A stretch of DNA of 14,098 nucleotides from CALMFT01 sp041674565 (GTDB taxonomy: Bacteria > Patescibacteriota > Gracilibacteria > Absconditabacterales > Absconditicoccaceae), in contig JBAYVQ010000012.1 in NCBI GenBank assembly GCA_041674565.1, forward strand, positions 1 to 14,098, written 5' to 3'. Below the pieces are notes generated by a model, which saw only the letters and a list, made by a program, of their open reading frames with translations, was not told where the DNA came from and searched no databases. Positions 7,684 to 14,098 of the stretch are shown here, piece by piece. The translations under genes were made by a program, and so were the position numbers. Each line of letters opens with the position of its first letter. The first letter of the stretch is position 1.

Positions 7684-8670
7684 GTGAATATTCCACCACT
7701 TTGGAAATTCATACGCGATGGATGATTTTTGCATATTTGCACTATAGGATTGTTTGATCCTCATTGTTTTCGCTCATATATCTGGCGCGATGCCTCTCAG
7801 GTACTTGTCTGTCTCGCAAAACCCTCATTGGATGTCAATAAGGTGCAGCGGTAAACCAGGAATGAGTTTGGGTTGTAGTTCGTATTGATCACACAATTGC
7901 TGAAAATGATCATATGTCCGATGGATGACGTGTTCGTATGTATCAAAACTATCGAAACACTTATTGATGCCTCTGCGTGCTCCTATCCCCGCTACAATAA
8001 ACTGACTCTCGTCAAACTTCCGAATAGGCGTGTAGTTGAGGTCGATGCTGTATTGCATAGCGATAAATGGTCCAAAAAATGTTATCTGTCTCAGTAGTTC
8101 GTACAATGCTTGTAGAGAGGACGCCTTGAGCAGCTTGGGAATGAGCGGAATGAGTTCCTTTGCAACAATGGTGAGCCGAGTTTCGTGCTTGGATTGGGTT
8201 TGATAGCGACTTGTTGCACCTGTCATCATATACGCATTATTGAAAATAGGCTGATACTGTTGGATATCAGATAATATATGTGCATATGTGCCTACATCAA
8301 ATGCTTGGATCGTCGGTAGTTTGCCCAATTTGTATACCAGCTGCTCTCGAGTTTGTGATTTATTGAATATCTTGAACAAGATGGCTTGTAGAATGAGATC
8401 CTCTGATTTTCATTGAAAAGGATTGATAATCTGACTAATGAGATACTGAGACTCTCTGTCGAGTACTCTGTAGGCATTGGTAAATTTGTGATTGGAGAGG
8501 ATATAATCTGTACTTCGCGGATAAGTCTGTTGATTCAGCTTATTCCAAAATATATTCATCCTTTCGGTGATGAAGTAGAAATAGTAATAAAAATAGGCAT
8601 TTGGAGTGATGATGATGTCTTGAGAAGAGTACATATAACCTGAAATGTAAATTATGGCTGGGATTTCCAA
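7666..8670 (-). CDS. DNA-base hypermodification family protein (HMUDK helical / aGPT-Pplase type)
   Basis: The 334-residue product resembles the helix-rich superfamily described as 5-hmdU DNA kinase helical domain or alpha-glutamyl/putrescinyl thymine pyrophosphorylase, known mainly from phages that hypermodify thymine and linked to DNA-glycosylase-like folds. Pattern along the chain: 'FYFITERMNIFWNKLN' then 'HKFTNAYRVLDRESQYLI' (residues 30-80), 'ILFKIFNKSQTREQL', 'IFNNAYMMTG', 'KHETRL', 'ITFFGPFIAMQYSIDLNYTP' (Gly200), 'SQFIVAGIGARRGINKCF' and 'LHLIDIQGGFCETDKYLRG' (Cys285). TGA at 8410, 7825 and 7774 is read as glycine; without this the two halves look like separate genes. The stop TAA at 7666 lies inside the GIY-YIG gene. 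The start is uncertain: ATG 8670 is used here, ATG 8634 is an alternative. The family match is from memory of conserved motifs; the actual reaction is unknown. Confidence 0.75.
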
Positions 8671-8692
8671 TGATTTTTTGTATTGGGTGAGT

Positions 8693-9247
8693 ATGATGAG
8701 ACTCGTACAACTCTGCCTTGGCGTTATTGGTATCCCATTTCTTATTGTGGGTGTTTCTTATATTGTTGATAATGACAAGACCTTGCCCGTTAGCTCTGAT
8801 GAGCAGGCTTGTGTATACGAGATCGTACAATCTGGAGACAATATACTGAGCCGTAAGTGAGTAGGATCGTATCGAAAGGATGGTATCCGAATAAGCGCAT
8901 ATCATGTTGTCCAAGATTGCGCATCAAACTGCTGGTTGGATACCCAAACCTGAGATAAGAGTAAGAAAATGCTACTACTACAGGCTATCAGACGTATTGG
9001 TACTAGCGATATAGCATTATTTCAAATACCCTGAAACTACACGTGTGTTACTACGGACACACAAAGCAGCGTCTTGAGCATTGTTTCAGGCAAGTTAGCG
9101 CATTTCCCAGTTACTATCAGTGGTACTACTATCAATCTAGAGACTTCCTATGGGCAAAGTGGTTCTCCTGTATATCAAGATGGTAGACTTGTAGGCGTCG
9201 TAAGCCAAAGAGCGCAGTGATATTCGCTTATCGAGATACTACCGTAA
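8693..9247 (+). CDS. Small membrane-anchored trypsin-like serine protease
   Basis: A 184-residue protein with one N-terminal hydrophobic segment ('LCLGVIGIPFLIVGVSYIV', residues 7-25), then a compact chymotrypsin-fold peptidase. The catalytic triad can be placed: His71 in 'ISAYHVVQDC', Asp106 in 'TSDIALFQIP' and Ser156 in 'YGQSGSPVYQDGRLVGVV', which fits the G-x-SGSP pattern of DegP/trypsin-like enzymes. The segment would act as a signal anchor, placing the protease outside the membrane. No PDZ domain follows, unlike DegP. It is short for the family, so loops must be reduced. TGA at 8858, 8951, 9032 and 9218 is read as glycine. The start at ATG 8693 (or 8696) puts two Met before 'RLVQ'; ATG 8654 is possible but would overlap the divergent base-modification gene. 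A shared terminator follows. Confidence 0.87.
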
Positions 9248-9266
9248 TGCCCTCATCATGATACAA

Positions 9267-9289
9267 AAAAACCCACGAAGTGGGTTTTT
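9267..9289. terminator. Bidirectional Rho-independent terminator
   Basis: The stem AAAAACCCAC / GTGGGTTTTT with loop GAA has T-runs on both strands. It ends the protease gene (+) and lies downstream of the acidic-protein gene (-). Confidence 0.88.
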
Positions 9290-9311
9290 GGTTTAGAAAT
9301 ACCTTGGATGA

Positions 9312-9539
9312 TTATGCGATTTCGTCGTCAGCACCAGCTTCCTCTACGTCATCATCATCTTCTTCGGTAGCAACTTCGCTAGCAGCAACTTCATCTTCAG
9401 CAACACCTTCAGCAGGGGCTTCTTCTGCTACTACGTCAGTACCTTCAGTACCAGCATCTTCCGCAGGAGCAGCTTCTTCTACTGCTTCATCTTGTTCAAG
9501 ATATTCAAACTTGTTAAGCGCTAATTCTTTCATAGTCAT
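9312..9539 (-). CDS. Small acidic low-complexity protein (75 aa)
   Basis: Not recognised. After a short ordinary N-terminus ('MTMKELALNKFEYLEQDEAV') the rest is almost only Ala, Glu, Asp, Val, Gly, Thr and Pro, in loosely repeated blocks ('AEEAPAEGVAEDEVA', 'TEEDDDDVEEAG'), giving a strongly negative and probably disordered tail. The start is decided by the promoter at 9576-9604: the next Met upstream (9593) lies before the predicted transcription start, leaving 9539 or 9533. It contains no TGA. The opposite strand is also open here because of the repetitive codons, but that frame has no promoter and gives a Ser/Ala-only product. Acidic tails occur on chaperones, ribosome-associated and nucleic-acid-mimic proteins; nothing here selects among these. 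A good promoter and terminator suggest it is truly expressed. Confidence 0.7.
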   Translation of the reverse strand: MTMKELALNKFEYLEQDEAVEEAAPAEDAGTEGTDVVAEEAPAEGVAEDEVAASEVATEEDDDDVEEAGADDEIA

Positions 9540-9575
9540 CGTGTCTAATAATAGGATGTAAATTTTTGTACCATA

Positions 9576-9604
9576 AGTATAACTAGATGTCATAGGGAAT
9601 GCAA
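9576..9604 (-). promoter_or_regulatory. Sigma70-type promoter for the acidic small protein
   Basis: On the minus strand, -35 TTGCAT (9599-9604) and -10 TATACT (9576-9581) are separated by exactly 17 bases. Transcription would start near 9569, about 30 bases before the ATG at 9539. Confidence 0.65.
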
Positions 9605-9776
9605 GTGTTTATTACATATTTTCTTCAAAATGGGTATGGCTAGCTTGCATATTGCTACTTATTTGGTCAAAATGACACAAAAATTGTCCATTAGTATGCC
9701 TCGTGGTTGCTATTTGGATTCATTATGACCAAGAATATGTATTTTTTGCCTATAGATTCAGCATAAAAAATGACTT

Positions 9777-10490
9777 TTATAATATTTCATATACGTAGCA
9801 AACAAGTCATCTACTGGCTGTAATACTGGTATCGAGTTGCTTAATACTGCCAGATGCCGCATTTCTGGGGTTTGCGAAAAGAGGTTCGCTGTTTTTTGCT
9901 TTTTCGGAGTTGAGACGTTCAAACACTGACTTGGGCATGACTATTTCACCCCTGAAGTGGATTTCCTCCAGGTAGGGTATAGTTTTGGGTACGGAAGCTA
10001 TAGTAGCAACATTCGCTGTAATATCTTCTCAGATTATCCCATCTCACCTGGTGATGGCTTGTGCAAACTGCCCATTTTTGTAAATCAACTCTACGCTGAT
10101 ACCATCGTATTTTGGTTCCACCAAAAATGATATCCCATGGGTGTCTCATCCTGTTTTGTTGAGCATCCTGGAGATACTTTCGTGCCGATCGAGGATATCC
10201 TCTGCATTGTAGGTATTGTCCAAGGACAGGAGAGGGTTGCGGTGCTCTGCTTTTTTGAATTCAGACTGTTTGGTAGATTGATTACTGAGACGTTGTGTTG
10301 GTGATTCGGGGCTGATTCGTTCTGGGTGAGCCGTCTCTAGATCTTTGAGCATGGCAAAAAGGTTGTCGTATTCGGCATCTGATATCTCATTGATGGATTG
10401 GTTGTAGTAGAGATTGTTGTGATAATTGATAAGCTGAATCAGTTCTTGATACTCGGCAATGGTGTAGCTGTTGATATCGTCGCTGAGCAT
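9777..10490 (-). CDS. ligA: NAD-dependent DNA ligase LigA, N-terminal Ia and adenylation domains only (237 aa)
   Basis: LigA seals DNA nicks using NAD+. This protein carries its first two modules. The Ia domain (residues 1-60) includes 'INYHNNLYYNQSINEISDAE', which captures NMN. The adenylation domain has 'LVEPKYDGISVELIY' with nucleophile Lys127, then 'TRGDGIIGEDITANV', 'FRGEIVMP' and 'LFANPRNAASGSIKQLD'. It stops at TAA 9777 after 'RGLVCYVYEIL', where full LigA (about 670 residues) would continue with the end of the adenylation domain and then the OB fold, zinc finger, HhH and BRCT. As it stands it might react with NAD+ but is unlikely to seal nicks alone. TGA at 10146, 10044, 10029 and 9807 is read as Gly; 10044 and 10029 fall on invariant glycines of the 'TRGDGIIGED' motif. 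No continuation is convincing in any minus-strand frame just downstream. It follows the SLH gene after a terminator. Confidence 0.87.
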
Positions 10491-10511
10491 ATGGTGCTAT
10501 GTGAGATACTA

Positions 10512-10535
10512 AAAATACGCCGTGAGGCGTATTTT
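10512..10535 (-). terminator. Rho-independent terminator after the SLH gene
   Basis: A perfect 10-bp stem AAAATACGCC / GGCGTATTTT around loop GTGA; on the minus strand it ends in TTTTT. It separates the SLH gene from the ligA-like gene, which therefore needs its own promoter or readthrough. Confidence 0.88.
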
Positions 10536-10584
10536 AGGATAGTCAAATGAGTCTGATTATCAATTATATTGATGGGCAATAATA

Positions 10585-11757
10585 TTATTCTGCAAGCTTT
10601 TCTTCTACTGAGTAGTAAGGAGATTGTGGTATAGGCTTGATAACGTAGTACTTGTTGCCAAGCTCTGTAGGTCTAATGTATGCCTCTTCGATAAAGCCAT
10701 TGATGACAGTGAAACTGGTACTACCCAAAAATGTTTTTTCGTTTGCAGTATACAGATCTCCAAATCGTATGAAATTAGTATTTCCTACACCATAGTTATC
10801 AATCTTTCTCTTTTTGATACGGTAGTTGTCGCCAAAGATACTAGCCGCAAATGACTCGTTGCTAAGAAACTCTGTCTTCACACTAGCATTAGCTTTTCTC
10901 AATCCATCACTTGTAGCGATAGTCTCTTGCAATATGGAAATGAACTCAATCGGTGCTTGTATAGTATCGCTTGTTTGCTTGAGAAGCTTATATTTGATAT
11001 TGAATCTATAGATCATGAGTGCTATCTCGTATCTTGTCACATAGCCATCAAAATTGGTGAGATCCCTGTCCTTGGTGATACCTAATTCATATGCTCTTTC
11101 GTAGTACGCTTGAAATCGTGGGTTGCTGCTTTCGGGGTAGGACTGATTATCAAACATCCTTACTAAGACCACGATAGATTGAGCTTTGCTGAGGCTACCT
11201 TTGGGATAAAATCCGTCTGTCCCTCCTCTAAACAAGCCCATCTTGCAACTCTCAAACACATCGTTGAGTAGATCGTTGGAAATCAGAGTATTGTCAGGGA
11301 AAATACACATCTCGTTGGAAACCTCTGATTTGTACTCCATACCAATGACGTTCCTAGCAAATCTAGAGAGTATCTTACTTGCTTCTTCTCTTGTAATCTT
11401 ATCGAAAGGTCTGTAGGTAGAAGGAGTACCTAGGCTAGTGATCCTATTGTTGTACATCCAAGCCAGTGCTTCGATAAACTCTGGATCTTCAGACACACCA
11501 AATCATGCAGACGCACTGTTTAGTAAGGCGGTCTCTATAGCTGTGACCGTAGGACCTGTCTGAGTGACTGTTCAGGTAGTACTTACTTGCACAGTACCTG
11601 TGACAACTATACCAGTACTTGTATCACCTGTAACAATCGAGCCTGTAACAACGCTCCCTGTCTCGGTGGTGTATGCAGACACTTGTGTGTAGATACCCAA
11701 TAGACCCATTGCTATAAGTCCTGCTCAGACTAATTTAGAAAAGAAAGATTTCACCAT
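10585..11757 (-). CDS. Exported protein with three SLH-like repeats and a Thr/Val/Gly linker (390 aa)
   Basis: The N-terminus 'MVKSFFSKLVGAGLIAMGLL' followed by 'GIYTQVSAYT' is a clear signal peptide with an A-x-A type cleavage site. Residues 32-75 form a low-complexity Thr/Val/Gly/Ser linker with repeated 'TG' steps ('TGSVVTGSIVTGDTSTG'). Three SLH-like repeats follow, at about 90-135 ('STYRPFDKITREEASKILSR'), 155-200 ('GGTDGFYPKGSLSKAQSIVV') and 210-255 ('TNFDGYVTRYEIALMIYRFN'). SLH domains bind cell-wall polymers and anchor surface layers. The last 130 residues are an unrecognised domain. Three TGA codons are glycine (11725, 11572, 11503), one of them in the signal peptide; recoding is needed to reach the true ATG at 11757. 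Without it the protein would seem to start inside the first SLH repeat. It is probably a surface or S-layer-associated protein; its binding partner is unknown. Confidence 0.85.
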
Positions 11758-11807
11758 TTGTGATATACGAAAAGTAAATGACGCTATAAGTATAATTTGA
11801 TAATGAT

Positions 11808-11816
11808 ATTATACCA
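11808..11816 (-). promoter_or_regulatory. Extended -10 promoter element for the SLH gene
   Basis: The minus strand reads TGGTATAAT, a perfect -10 with an upstream TG. No good -35 is seen at the right distance, which extended -10 promoters tolerate. Transcription would start near 11801, giving a leader of about 44 bases. A second possible -10 (TATACT, near 11789-11794) is nearer the gene. Confidence 0.5.
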
Positions 11817-11927
11817 CATAATACGCCCCAAACCTGCTTTTGTGCTTGAGTACGGGTTGACATGTGTTTTTTGATATACAAAAAAATACACAAGTATCTA
11901 TTTGTGTATATGCATATGTATACGATT

Positions 11928-12009
11928 TACCGAGAACAGGACTCGAACCTGCACACCGTACGGCACTGCGTTCTAAGCGCAGCGTGTCTACCAGTTCCAC
12001 CATCTCGGC
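11928..12009 (-). tRNA. tRNA-Leu (anticodon UAG)
   Basis: A class II tRNA of 82 nt. Acceptor GCCGAGA pairs with TCTCGGT (one G-U pair) and the discriminator base is A. The D arm contains AACTGGTAGA. The anticodon stem CTGCG/CGCAG encloses loop CTTAGAA, hence anticodon TAG, which reads CUN leucine codons. There is a long variable arm (about 14 nt, TGCCGTACGGTGTG). The T arm is GCAGG-TTCGAGT-CCTGT. The long variable arm and the loop agree with leucine. CCA is not encoded. It is divergent from dnaA. Confidence 0.95.
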
Positions 12010-12125
12010 GTACGTAAGCCTATCATTATTTATTTGACTATTATTTGCAAGAATAAGATAGCTTGTCATGTTAGTTTTGCTCAAACACAGATTGAAAAAA
12101 GAGGGGAAATACCTTAACTACCGAT

Positions 12126-13625
12126 ATGTCTACCGAACATCTAACCCAGTTATGGATTCAGATTATTAAACATCTTGCTTTGTCCAATGACAGCAAGAAG
12201 ATTTTTAGTTTCTTGAATAAGTGTGGTATCGTAGAGATCAATGACGACACCAAGAAGATAGTAGTAGGCGTAGGTAACGAATTCGTACTTATGCAGGTCA
12301 AGAAATTTTTCCTTGAGGGTCTCAACGAAGCCGTCAAAAGTTGTTACAACGATCAATATACCGTAGAAATACAAATAAATCCCACTGGTTTTGTGCCTGT
12401 GGAGCTCAAGGGTTCTTTGGAGTTACAGGTAAGCAAAGCGAAAGTATCGATAGAATGAGATGATGGTGATGACGTATTGTGACTTGGCAAATCTCCCAGT
12501 CCCGCTGCCCAAGCGCAAAAGGTCTACAACAAACACAAGAACGCTCTGACCGAACAGTTTGGTGTATTGTTTGATACCAAATTCCAGTTTACCAACTTTG
12601 TAGTGGGCTCCAATAATGAGTTTGCTTACTCTTTGCTGTATGCTATTGCGAACCAGCCTGGTGTCATCCACAACCCTTTCTTCTTGCATGGCAATGTGGG
12701 GCTAGGGAAGACACATCTACTGCAAGCTACAGGCAATACTATTATTGCTAATTTTCCTGACAAGACTGTCTTGTATCTACCTACTTCCAAGTTGGTGACT
12801 GAGATTATCGAATCTATCAAATCCAGCTCGGTCAATAAATTACTGGCAAAATTTGAGGGAGTGGATGTGCTTATCCTTGATGATATCCAGGTAATAGCTG
12901 GCAAAAATGCCTGTCAGGATATCTTATTATGATTATTCAATGACTTCGTGGACAAAAAAAAGCAGGTCATCTTTTCTTCAGATAAACCACCTAGAAGTCT
13001 TATGCAAATAGAAGATAGGCTGAAAACGAGATTTGCCCTGGGAGCGATTTGTGAGATATCTCAGCCAGATTTTGAAACAAGGATGGCTATCTTACAGGCC
13101 AAACGAGAATCCAAGGGCGAGCAGTTGTCGTCAGAGTACTACGAGCTTATTGCTCAGACTATCACGGATAATATTAGAGAATTGGAAGGGATAACCAATA
13201 CACTTATTATGAAAAAACAACTACTGGGCAAAGACCTCACCTGAGATGATGTGGTTGCTGCCCTCAAGTCATTGGGTTATACGCCGAGAGCATCTATGTA
13301 TAGCGATGGGGCACAACAAGCCAGCAACGATAAAATGAGAAAAAATAAAACTCAGGAGTTTGATCAAATGGTGGAGAAAATTGCTGCTTATTACAATCTT
13401 AGTACTGAAGAAATAATCTGAGAAGGGAGGAGAAAAGAGGTGGCCGTCGCACGCCAGATGTGTATGTATGTCGCCAAGAAACACTTTGGATGGACCTTAG
13501 AAAAGATAGGCTGATTTTTCAGCAAAAACCATAGCAGCGTGATCTATAGTTTGGATAAATTTGAGGAGCTACTGCGTGATGATGAAGTAGTAAAGGAGGA
13601 TTGGATTATGTTGGGTATGAGCTAG
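12126..13625 (+). CDS. dnaA: Chromosomal replication initiator protein DnaA
   Basis: DnaA binds DnaA boxes at the origin and melts the DNA. The 499 residues show all parts: domain I (1-85, 'LWIQIIKHLALSNDSKKIF'), a linker, the AAA+ domain from about 145 ('FTNFVVGSNNEFAYSLLYAI'), Walker A 'GNVGLGKT' (189-196, Lys195), Walker B 'VDVLILDDIQVIAGK' (Asp252-Asp253), 'FSSDKPPRSL' and 'EDRLKTRF'. Domain IV has 'GRRKEVAVARQMCMYVAKKH' then 'GGFFSKNHSSVIYS' with His469. The usual GGRDHTTV box-reading motif is changed to FSKNHSSV, so the DNA-contact residues differ. Six TGA codons are glycine (12456, 12480, 12930, 13242, 13419, 13512), including one beside Walker B and one in domain IV. No Shine-Dalgarno close to ATG 12126 is seen. 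Neither dnaN nor clear TTATCCACA boxes are nearby, so the origin is not evident in this window. Confidence 0.96.
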
Positions 13626-14098
13626 TGAGACGAGAGGGATGTTCCGTTATGAATGAATTGGCGTATGGTATCATCTTGCACAAGTTTGCGTGCAGTGCTA
13701 TACTGATCAATATGCTCTCTTGCAAGCTCGTATTGTTTTTTGGATCAACTGATGAGATAGTAAATACTTGGCTTGGATGTTGGATCCGATGCTTGTAGGG
13801 TTATTTTTGCTATTGCGTGATTTGGCAGTTGTATTGTCTCCAGATGGAGATGTTTTTGTATGTCACCTGCTGCCTCGTGTGATGCATAAAATGTTTTGAC
13901 CGCCTCACCAGATTCCCATTCGTAAGTGGCTAGCGTATATCATACATGCTCCGTAATGGGCTCGAGTTCACCAGTGAGATAGGCATTGAAGTCAAAAAAC
14001 TCTATAGTATCTTTTTGGGGATCGAATATAAATCTATCATCATCTATTTCTCGTTGTTCTGGTTCGTGTCAATCTACAAAAAATGATCTCACGATAAC
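13622..14098 (-). CDS. Unknown protein, C-terminal 158 residues (5' end outside window)
   Basis: Not recognised. The frame is open from the window edge to TAG at 13622-13624 and is read through three TGA codons as glycine (14069, 13940, 13745). Composition is that of an ordinary soluble protein: acidic N-terminal part ('EPEQREIDDDRFIFDPQK'), a middle with alternating polar and hydrophobic residues ('GEAVKTFYASHEAAGDIQKH') and a helical C-terminus ('KKQYELAREHIDQYSTARKL'). The long open frame without TAA or TAG, the sensible composition and the tight convergent arrangement with dnaA support a real gene. Its stop codon shares the palindrome CTAG with the dnaA stop. No function can be assigned. 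Confidence 0.72.

Noticed and set aside
7684..7857. Continuation of the GIY-YIG protein past TAG 7681, or a separate plus-strand gene there
   Set aside because: The in-frame stretch does not look like UvrC and lies opposite the well-conserved end of the minus-strand base-modification gene.
8540..8914. Minus-strand frame covering the start of the protease gene
   Set aside because: It is in a different frame from the base-modification gene, overlaps two better-supported genes and has no recognisable motif.
9280..9561. Ser/Ala-rich plus-strand frame opposite the acidic protein
   Set aside because: It is a mirror of the repetitive codons, begins inside the terminator hairpin and has no promoter.
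9594..9776. Continuation of LigA in another minus-strand frame after the TAA at 9777
   Set aside because: One frame stays open for about 30 codons, but it does not resemble the OB fold or the rest of the ligase and soon meets TAA.
11880..11925. AT-rich repeats near the tRNA as DnaA boxes or origin
   Set aside because: Only loose matches such as TGTGTATA occur; no TTATCCACA-like cluster is present.
11809..12084. Minus-strand protein frame across the tRNA-Leu gene
   Set aside because: The region folds as a complete tRNA; the reading frame is incidental.
1..14098. Many genes look like pseudogenes with repeated premature TGA stops
   Set aside because: There are no frameshifts, TAA and TAG are absent inside the frames, and TGA falls on conserved glycines. 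Recoding explains all cases.
1..14098. UGA as tryptophan (code 4) or selenocysteine
   Set aside because: The sites align with glycine in UvrC-, LigA- and flavoprotein-type proteins, normal TGG tryptophans occur in the same genes, and tandem TGA pairs exclude selenocysteine.
1..14098. CRISPR arrays, insertion sequences or prophage modules
   Set aside because: No regularly spaced direct repeats, transposase motifs or phage structural genes were seen.

Overview
This window comes from a bacterium that reads UGA as glycine (translation table 25). That points to the Patescibacteria/CPR lineages Gracilibacteria (BD1-5) or Absconditabacteria (SR1). About fifty in-frame TGA codons interrupt twelve of the fifteen protein genes. 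Wherever the family is recognisable, they fall at or beside expected glycines: 'KKGILYIGKAKN' in a GIY-YIG nuclease, both flanking glycines of 'TRGDGIIGED' in an NAD-dependent ligase, and 'DGVTGGYNLTSSWASGRLAG' in a flavoprotein. All genes with visible 3' ends stop at TAA or TAG. All coordinates below use this code. Under the standard code nearly every gene here would look broken.

Layout. 1-822: C-terminal part of an HI0933/BaiN-type flavoprotein. 874-1818: secreted protein of unknown function. 2099-3325: four-repeat S1-domain protein (S1-like), followed by a clear terminator. 3490-4404: unknown protein with two membrane segments. 4594-5517: free-standing PHP domain of the DnaE type. 5614-6231: glucosaminidase-like lipoprotein. 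6363-6956 (-): SlyD-like FKBP lipoprotein, separated from the previous gene by two terminator hairpins. 7096-7683: GIY-YIG protein equal to the N-terminal part of UvrC. 7666-8670 (-): protein of the DNA-base hypermodification superfamily (HMUDK helical/aGPT-Pplase type), overlapping the nuclease tail to tail. 8693-9247: small membrane-anchored trypsin-like protease. 9312-9539 (-): tiny acidic protein. 9777-10490 (-): N-terminal adenylation part of LigA. 10585-11757 (-): exported SLH-repeat protein. 11928-12009 (-): tRNA-Leu(UAG). 12126-13625: DnaA. 13622-14098 (-): unknown protein, 5' end outside the window, sharing a CTAG double stop with dnaA.

How the genes relate. There are no long operons; genes are mostly single units, often convergent or divergent. 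Two themes stand out. The first is a set of envelope or exported proteins: glucosaminidase, FKBP, protease, SLH protein and the secreted unknown. The second is DNA metabolism: DnaA, DnaE-type PHP, UvrC-type GIY-YIG, LigA adenylation domain and the base-hypermodification relative. Three of the DNA genes consist only of the N-terminal domain of a normally much larger protein and end near a domain border. I cannot tell from this window whether that is reductive decay, splitting of genes, or a dedicated set of small enzymes. No CRISPR array, insertion sequence, rRNA or prophage module was seen.
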